Shown piece after piece: positions 6,860-10,312 of a stretch of 10,312 bases of DNA. The DNA comes from an uncultured Pseudomonadales bacterium (lineage in GTDB: Bacteria > Pseudomonadota > Gammaproteobacteria > Pseudomonadales > IMCC2047): the NCBI GenBank assembly GCA_947258895.1, contig CAMYKE010000153.1, positions 1,665 through 11,976 on the forward strand, in the 5' to 3' direction. The translations under genes and the position numbers were made by a program. Numbering within the stretch: position 1 is the stretch's first letter; each line of letters begins with the position of its first letter. The notes below the pieces were generated by a model that saw only the letters and a list, made by a program, of their open reading frames with translations, searched no databases and was not told where the DNA came from.

Positions 6860-7837
6860 ATGCTTTTTATCACTAATCGTTTTCCAAAACAGAGTATTCG
6901 CACGCGCGCGGGTCGTAATTTCGATTTTGATCTGAACATCAATGCGGCGAGCCATTCCGTGTTCTTCTGTCAGCGTATGGCAGAGGGTGACTACACGGAA
7001 GTCGGGAGCATTGATTTTCTCAAGGAAATCAAAAAATCCAGATTTCGCCAGATACTTGTCTATATTCATGGATTTTCCAACCTGCCCGAAGACGTGTTTT
7101 CGGCGGTCGCCGAATTTCAAGACCTGTGTGACAAGAGCAAAAAGGGCGAAGTTCTGGTAATTCCCCTAATCTGGCCATGCGACAACGATTTGGGAATCGT
7201 ACAAGACTATTGGGATGACCAGAAGGCCGCCGATCAGAGCGCGTTTTCGATCTCAAGGGTCCTTGAGAAATTCCTGGCATGGCGAAGCTCTGAAAAATAC
7301 AATCCACAGGATGACCCCTGCCTCAAGCGGATCAATGTGCTGGCGCATTCCATGGGAAATCGTGTGCTTCGGGGCAGCCTCTCGGCGTGGAACGAGTATG
7401 ACCTGCCACGAGGGATACCGCTGATTTTTCGCAATACGTTTCTGGTGGCGGCGGATATAGTTAATGAGGCATTGCATAAAGGAGAACCCGGCGAACTCAT
7501 CTGCCATGCTTCACGCAACGTTACCGTCTATCATGCATCGGATGATTTTGCTCTGCGAGCGAGCAAAGCATCCAACCTGAAGAACAAGGTTGCATCAAGA
7601 AGGCTGGGGCATACCGGACCGGAGGACATGGATAAAACACCGAGTAACGTATACCGGGTCGATTGCGACGACGTGAACAATCTCTACGATAAGCCGAAGG
7701 GTCACTCCTATTTCAGATCAGGCACCCAGAAAGGCTCGCCTGGACTGGTTTTCCAGCATATATTTTCGAGTCTCCTGCTGGGCCGCGTGTTCCCGGACGA
7801 TGAAGATCGAAGAGCCACGATTATTAAGAACCAGTAG
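6860..7837 (+). CDS. Alpha/beta hydrolase, DUF900-type conserved protein
   Basis: This conserved protein of about 325 residues has an alpha/beta-hydrolase fold and no signal peptide, so it should act in the cytoplasm. Numbered from the upstream ATG at 6857, LVYIHGFSN (68-75) is the oxyanion-hole strand-loop, VLAHSMGNRVLRGSL (161-175) is the nucleophile elbow with Ser165, YHASDD (225-230) offers the acidic residue, and KGHSYF (281-286) offers His283 of a Ser-Asp-His triad. Other strongly patterned parts are the N-terminal TNRFPKQSIRTRAGRNFDFD, PLIWPCDND and SRRLGHTGPEDMDK. These fit the DUF900 (COG4782-like) group of putative esterases of unknown substrate. AAGGAGG at 6848-6854 lies 5 nt before the second of two adjacent ATGs, so 6860 is preferred over 6857. 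The gene stands alone and converges on the EEP gene with 27 bp between stops. Confidence 0.9.
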   Translation: MLFITNRFPKQSIRTRAGRNFDFDLNINAASHSVFFCQRMAEGDYTEVGSIDFLKEIKKSRFRQILVYIHGFSNLPEDVFSAVAEFQDLCDKSKKGEVLVIPLIWPCDNDLGIVQDYWDDQKAADQSAFSISRVLEKFLAWRSSEKYNPQDDPCLKRINVLAHSMGNRVLRGSLSAWNEYDLPRGIPLIFRNTFLVAADIVNEALHKGEPGELICHASRNVTVYHASDDFALRASKASNLKNKVASRRLGHTGPEDMDKTPSNVYRVDCDDVNNLYDKPKGHSYFRSGTQKGSPGLVFQHIFSSLLLGRVFPDDEDRRATIIKNQ

Positions 7838-7864
7838 CGTACGCCTGCTACACGAACGAGGCAG

Positions 7865-8861
7865 TTACGCCTGCGCAGGCAATTCCCTGCACCTGAAGCA
7901 AACCGGAAGATGATCGCTGAACCCCTGCGGGTCGTACTGACTCGCGGAGGATGGTCGGCCAAAGCGCCGTGGCTGGCCCGACGTAATCATTTCGTCAATT
8001 TGATAAATTTCACAGGAATCCGCAAGCAATTGCAGGCCCCCTTTTCCGTTTAGCATCGCCCGGTTCACCAGCACCTGGTCCAGCATACCCCAGTGCTCAT
8101 AAAAATGGGTGCCCACACCGTCTTCCAGCAGTGGCCACATCAAATTCAACAGATACGGCTTTTGCGATCTTGCGGATTTCACCTTGTTCGAATCTTTGAG
8201 GCCAAGGGCATAATCCGTTATGGAGCGGTTGAAGGGTTCATCGTTGAAGTCCCCGGCCACGATAACGGGAACCTCGCTGTGTAGTTTCTCGGGGATGCGC
8301 TCGAGCCAGTAACTGAGGGTTTCGGCGGCAAGAATCCGGTAGGGTTCACTCTCCATTTCGCCACCCAGTCGACTCGGCCAGTGATTGCCAATAACGACGA
8401 AGGCGGTTTTCCGTGCCGATTTAGTCTTGAAATTGACCTGGAGAATGTCACGGGTCGCATTGCGCTTCAGCACCACGTAGCACCACGTAGTTGAATACAT
8501 CCCTTGCCTGGGGTTTGTAAAATAACCTGGCATCGTAAATGAATGCAACGTCGATTCCCCTGGCGTCTTCGGTATCCGAGTGCACAACGGAGTACCGCCT
8601 GCCGGCAACGTCGATTTTTGCAATCAGCTTTTCAAGAACGGCCCTGTTTTCAACTTCGCAGACTCCCATGATGTCGGGTCCCTTACCCGCGTTCAGCAGC
8701 TCAAAAATTCGGGCGAGTTGGGCTATTTTCCGATCCAGGACCGTCTCATCCCAGCCTTTCAATTCGCTCCGTAATTTCGACTGCAACCACGCCGGCCGGG
8801 CAACGGACGTTTCAATATCGAACAAATTCTCAAGGTTCCACCAGCCAATGAAATATTCCAT
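7865..8861 (-). pseudogene. Endonuclease/exonuclease/phosphatase family gene, frameshifted by a 10-bp duplication
   Basis: Two overlapping frames make up one gene. The first (8861-8448) begins MEYFIGWWNLENLF, with the N-terminal Asn motif, and has CEVENRAVLEKL carrying the metal-binding Glu. It stops shortly after the shift. The second frame continues with IGNHWPSR, the catalytic GDFNDEPFNRS, LDQVLVNRAML and the closing SDHLPVCFRCREL, all expected in Mg-dependent EEP (DNase I-like) enzymes. Deleting one copy of the 10-bp unit at 8471-8490 joins them as NYVVLKRNATRDILQVNFK, giving 328 residues with every motif intact. The start has a strong AGGAG at 8873-8869, 7 nt upstream. As written the gene would yield only a 137-residue fragment without the catalytic core. 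There is no signal peptide, so the substrate is probably an intracellular nucleic acid or phosphoester; it is not known. A sequencing or assembly error is possible. Confidence 0.88.
8469..8490. repeat. 10-bp tandem duplication (2.2 copies)
   Basis: CACCACGTAG occurs twice in succession at 8471-8480 and 8481-8490, and two matching bases precede it, so period-10 identity spans 22 bp. It is the exact cause of the frameshift in the EEP gene: the coding sequence is continuous with one copy and broken with two. Confidence 0.95.
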
Positions 8862-9166
8862 AGAGTAGCTCCTGTATCCTGTCCGCTTTCCGGACTCGGT
8901 TGCCGCGATCGGTGAATGCCGCCTCTTGCGCGCTCACGCCCGGTCTACTGCGCCTCGCAACGAACCTGCGGAACAAGCGGTTGCGCGTGGCCGCCTTGCC
9001 GGGATTGTAGCCAAACCATGTAGAGAATTTTTCCCGACGAGAAACCGCTACACTGCGGTGATCCTCCAAGTATTTGCACGACTTTACTACGCATGACCAA
9101 AAAGGTACCGTAAAAATCCAGCAAAGTGCTACGCGGCTGGCACTTGAGGCGAAGGTGCGTTTCACT
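8862..9166. other. Divergent intergenic region between EEP gene and secreted-protein gene
   Basis: These 305 bp hold the EEP ribosome binding site at 8869-8873 and presumably two promoters facing apart, none matching consensus well. A small dyad ACCGC/GCGGT lies at 9044-9059. Open frames here, including the upstream extension of the secreted protein from 9074, show no family features. Confidence 0.4.
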
Positions 9167-9523
9167 ATGAAGCCATGGTTTGCGGTTACGATAGTAAGTG
9201 TGGCGTTTGCGGTCGGCGCACTCGCGCAGCAACAAAGCGGCTGCTTTGCCGGCAGAGACCACCTGGGTGCACCCGCAAAAGTCTATGTCAGCGTGGAACG
9301 CTACGGAGACTGGTTCGAAATCGCCGGTCAAATCTATTCTTCGGGTGCCAATCAGATTTACAATTTCAAAGCCGATGGCAATTCCGGCGCAGGCCGGTTA
9401 TTTGGAGGTCATGAATACGAAGCGGGCGCCCTGTACATCAGCGTGCAGAACCTGACGGAAGCCGAATTCGTGCTCCAGGTGGAGTCCTATGGCGTGTTCC
9501 GATTCCGCAGATCACAATGCTAA
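9167..9523 (+). CDS. Small secreted hypothetical protein, 118 aa
   Basis: From the ATG at 9167 the protein has a clear Sec signal peptide (MKPWFAVTIVSVAFAVGALA, then QQQSG) with an Ala-X-Ala cleavage site near residue 20. The mature part of about 98 residues is rich in alternating hydrophobic and polar residues (KVYVSVERYGDWFEIAGQIY, ALYISVQNL, EFVLQVESYGVFRFR), as expected for a small beta-sheet domain. Its only two Cys, at 26 and 118, could form a disulfide tying the ends together. An in-frame start at 9074 would bury the signal peptide behind 31 residues and is rejected. The ribosome site is weak (AAGG at 9152-9155, 11 nt away). I do not recognise the family. It is transcribed alone and converges on the HEAT gene; a GC-rich dyad at 9576-9593 lies between them. 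Confidence 0.75.
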   Translation: MKPWFAVTIVSVAFAVGALAQQQSGCFAGRDHLGAPAKVYVSVERYGDWFEIAGQIYSSGANQIYNFKADGNSGAGRLFGGHEYEAGALYISVQNLTEAEFVLQVESYGVFRFRRSQC

Positions 9524-9744
9524 CCGCTGCGCCGTCGTCCAACGATCGCAGGAAAGCCCCCAGGAGGCAGCCGAAGCCGGCGGCTTTGCCGGCACCGGGA
9601 GCGCTCGCCCGGAAATTCCTGCGTCTGGTGTACCGGTATGATCGCGAGAGCGACATTTATTCGAGCCGGTTCAGTTACCCAGCGCGCCTGGCGTCACAAT
9701 TCCGATGCTGTATGGCCAACCGGACTCGCGGGACGACAATGCAG

Positions 9745-10215
9745 TCACTTATTGGTGGCCTTCGTCGCATACTTTCGCGCATAAGCTCGCACCAGGTCTT
9801 CGCTGTCATTCTCCTCCATATACTTGAGCGCTTTGGCCGCTTTCGCGCCTTTAAACCGGGAGAGCGCGCGTACCACAAACTTGCGCACCTGCATCGACGG
9901 ATCATCCTGTAACGAGATCACGCTAGCCAGGGCAGGCGCCGACCCCAAACGACCCAGGGCATCGATTGCCGACGCTCGCTCGAGATCATTGAACAGCGGC
10001 AGCGCCTCGCTGATTTGCTCGACTACCTTGGGATCGCCCCATCGTCCCAGGGCATACAGTGCTCTTGCCCTTGCATTCGATGTGCCGACATCCTCTTTTA
10101 GCAGGTCGAGCATATCTTTCAAATCCTGACTCCTTTTCGCTTCCATTAGTGGTTCCATGGAATGAGCGCAATCGGATTCAATGGCATTCGTCAATTCAGT
10201 AGAAAATTGTTTCAT
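9745..10215 (-). CDS. HEAT-repeat protein, 156 aa
   Basis: This is a small all-helical repeat protein with no signal peptide or membrane segment, probably a cytoplasmic protein-protein interaction module. After a helical N-terminus (1-45) come three HEAT-like repeats: ARARALYALGRWGDPKVVEQ (about 48-67), RASAIDALGRLGSAPALASV (80-99) and VRKFVVRALSRFKGAKAAKA (110-129). Each shows the ALGRxG or ALSRFKG turn typical of the PBS-lyase/HEAT_2 type. The tail is Lys-rich. The start is the ATG at 10215, with GGAG at 10225-10222 spaced 6 nt; an in-frame TTG at 10227 overlaps that site and is rejected. It follows another minus-strand gene by 24 bp, suggesting an operon whose main gene lies beyond the right edge. 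Specific function is unknown; some HEAT_2 proteins act as scaffolds for partner proteins. Confidence 0.82.
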   Translation of the reverse strand: MKQFSTELTNAIESDCAHSMEPLMEAKRSQDLKDMLDLLKEDVGTSNARARALYALGRWGDPKVVEQISEALPLFNDLERASAIDALGRLGSAPALASVISLQDDPSMQVRKFVVRALSRFKGAKAAKALKYMEENDSEDLVRAYARKYATKATNK

Positions 10216-10239
10216 AGCGATCTCCAATTCGTTACGCGC

Positions 10240-10312
10240 TCAACACGCTTCCATATCCGGATCGTCCAGAATGTCGTCGCACTGGGAGTTAGACAAGTCC
10301 GCGGGCAAATTA
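10240..10312 (-). CDS. C-terminal end of an unidentified gene (partial)
   Basis: The last 23 codons of a gene entering from the right edge read NLPADLSNSQCDDILDDPD then MEAC and a TGA at 10242-10240. The tail is very acidic, and its codons end mostly in G or C. It stops 24 bp before the HEAT-repeat start on the same strand, so the two are probably co-transcribed. Another frame is also open here and would end by overlapping the HEAT ATG, so the choice of frame is likely but not certain. Too little is present to name a product. Confidence 0.5.
   Translation of the reverse strand, partial: NLPADLSNSQCDDILDDPDMEAC

Noticed and set aside
7869..7880. Palindrome GCCTGCGCAGGC at the end of the EEP gene as a bidirectional terminator
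   Set aside because: It has no loop and no T-run on either strand, and it lies inside the last codons of the gene.
8469..8490. Programmed ribosomal frameshift in the EEP gene
   Set aside because: There is no slippery heptamer, and the exact 10-bp duplication explains the shift completely.
9517..9912. Plus-strand ORF of 131 aa overlapping the stop of the secreted-protein gene
   Set aside because: Its second half is antisense to the HEAT-repeat gene and its first half is low-complexity Pro/Ala/Arg without a motif.

Overview
The window looks like chromosomal DNA from a Gram-negative, probably marine or polysaccharide-degrading gammaproteobacterium. It is roughly half G+C by eye. The evidence is a secreted family-17 alginate lyase with a Sec signal peptide, a FadR-type GntR regulator and an AEC permease, together with conserved hypothetical proteins of proteobacterial type (an alpha/beta hydrolase of the DUF900 kind and a HEAT-repeat protein). 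The genus is not determined. No rRNA, tRNA or CRISPR array was seen.

Left half (1-6041): after an AT-rich leader with a doubtful 53-codon ORF come three clear genes on the minus strand. In transcription order they are the PL17 oligoalginate lyase (6041-3795), an AEC-family transporter starting at TTG (3204-2245) and a GntR/FadR-family repressor with an FCD ligand domain (1592-819). The simplest reading is a small uronate or alginate utilisation cluster: the lyase makes unsaturated monouronates in the periplasm, the permease may move the product or a related organic acid, and the regulator senses an acidic intermediate. Only the lyase assignment is firm; the permease substrate and the regulon are inferences. 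The genes are separated by unusually long gaps (590 and 652 bp). The first gap carries a small non-autonomous transposable element with near-perfect terminal inverted repeats flanked by CTAG, plus a strong REP-like hairpin. The second contains a plausible sigma-70 promoter for the regulator, with a FadR-type half-site pair lying on its -35 box.

Middle (6042-6859): about 800 bp with no convincing gene but several short dyads, including one hairpin followed by a T-rich run.

Right half (6860-10312): a DUF900-type serine hydrolase on the plus strand converges on an endonuclease/exonuclease/phosphatase (EEP) family gene on the minus strand. The EEP gene is broken by an exact 10-bp tandem duplication; removing one copy restores a 328-residue protein with all family motifs. 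Next come a small secreted protein on the plus strand and, at the right edge on the minus strand, a three-repeat HEAT protein preceded at 24 bp by the last codons of another gene that runs off the window.

No wholly new system could be demonstrated. The best leads are the duplication-frameshifted EEP gene, the CTAG-flanked miniature element, and the unusual pairing of a lone PL17 lyase with an AEC permease and FadR-type regulator.
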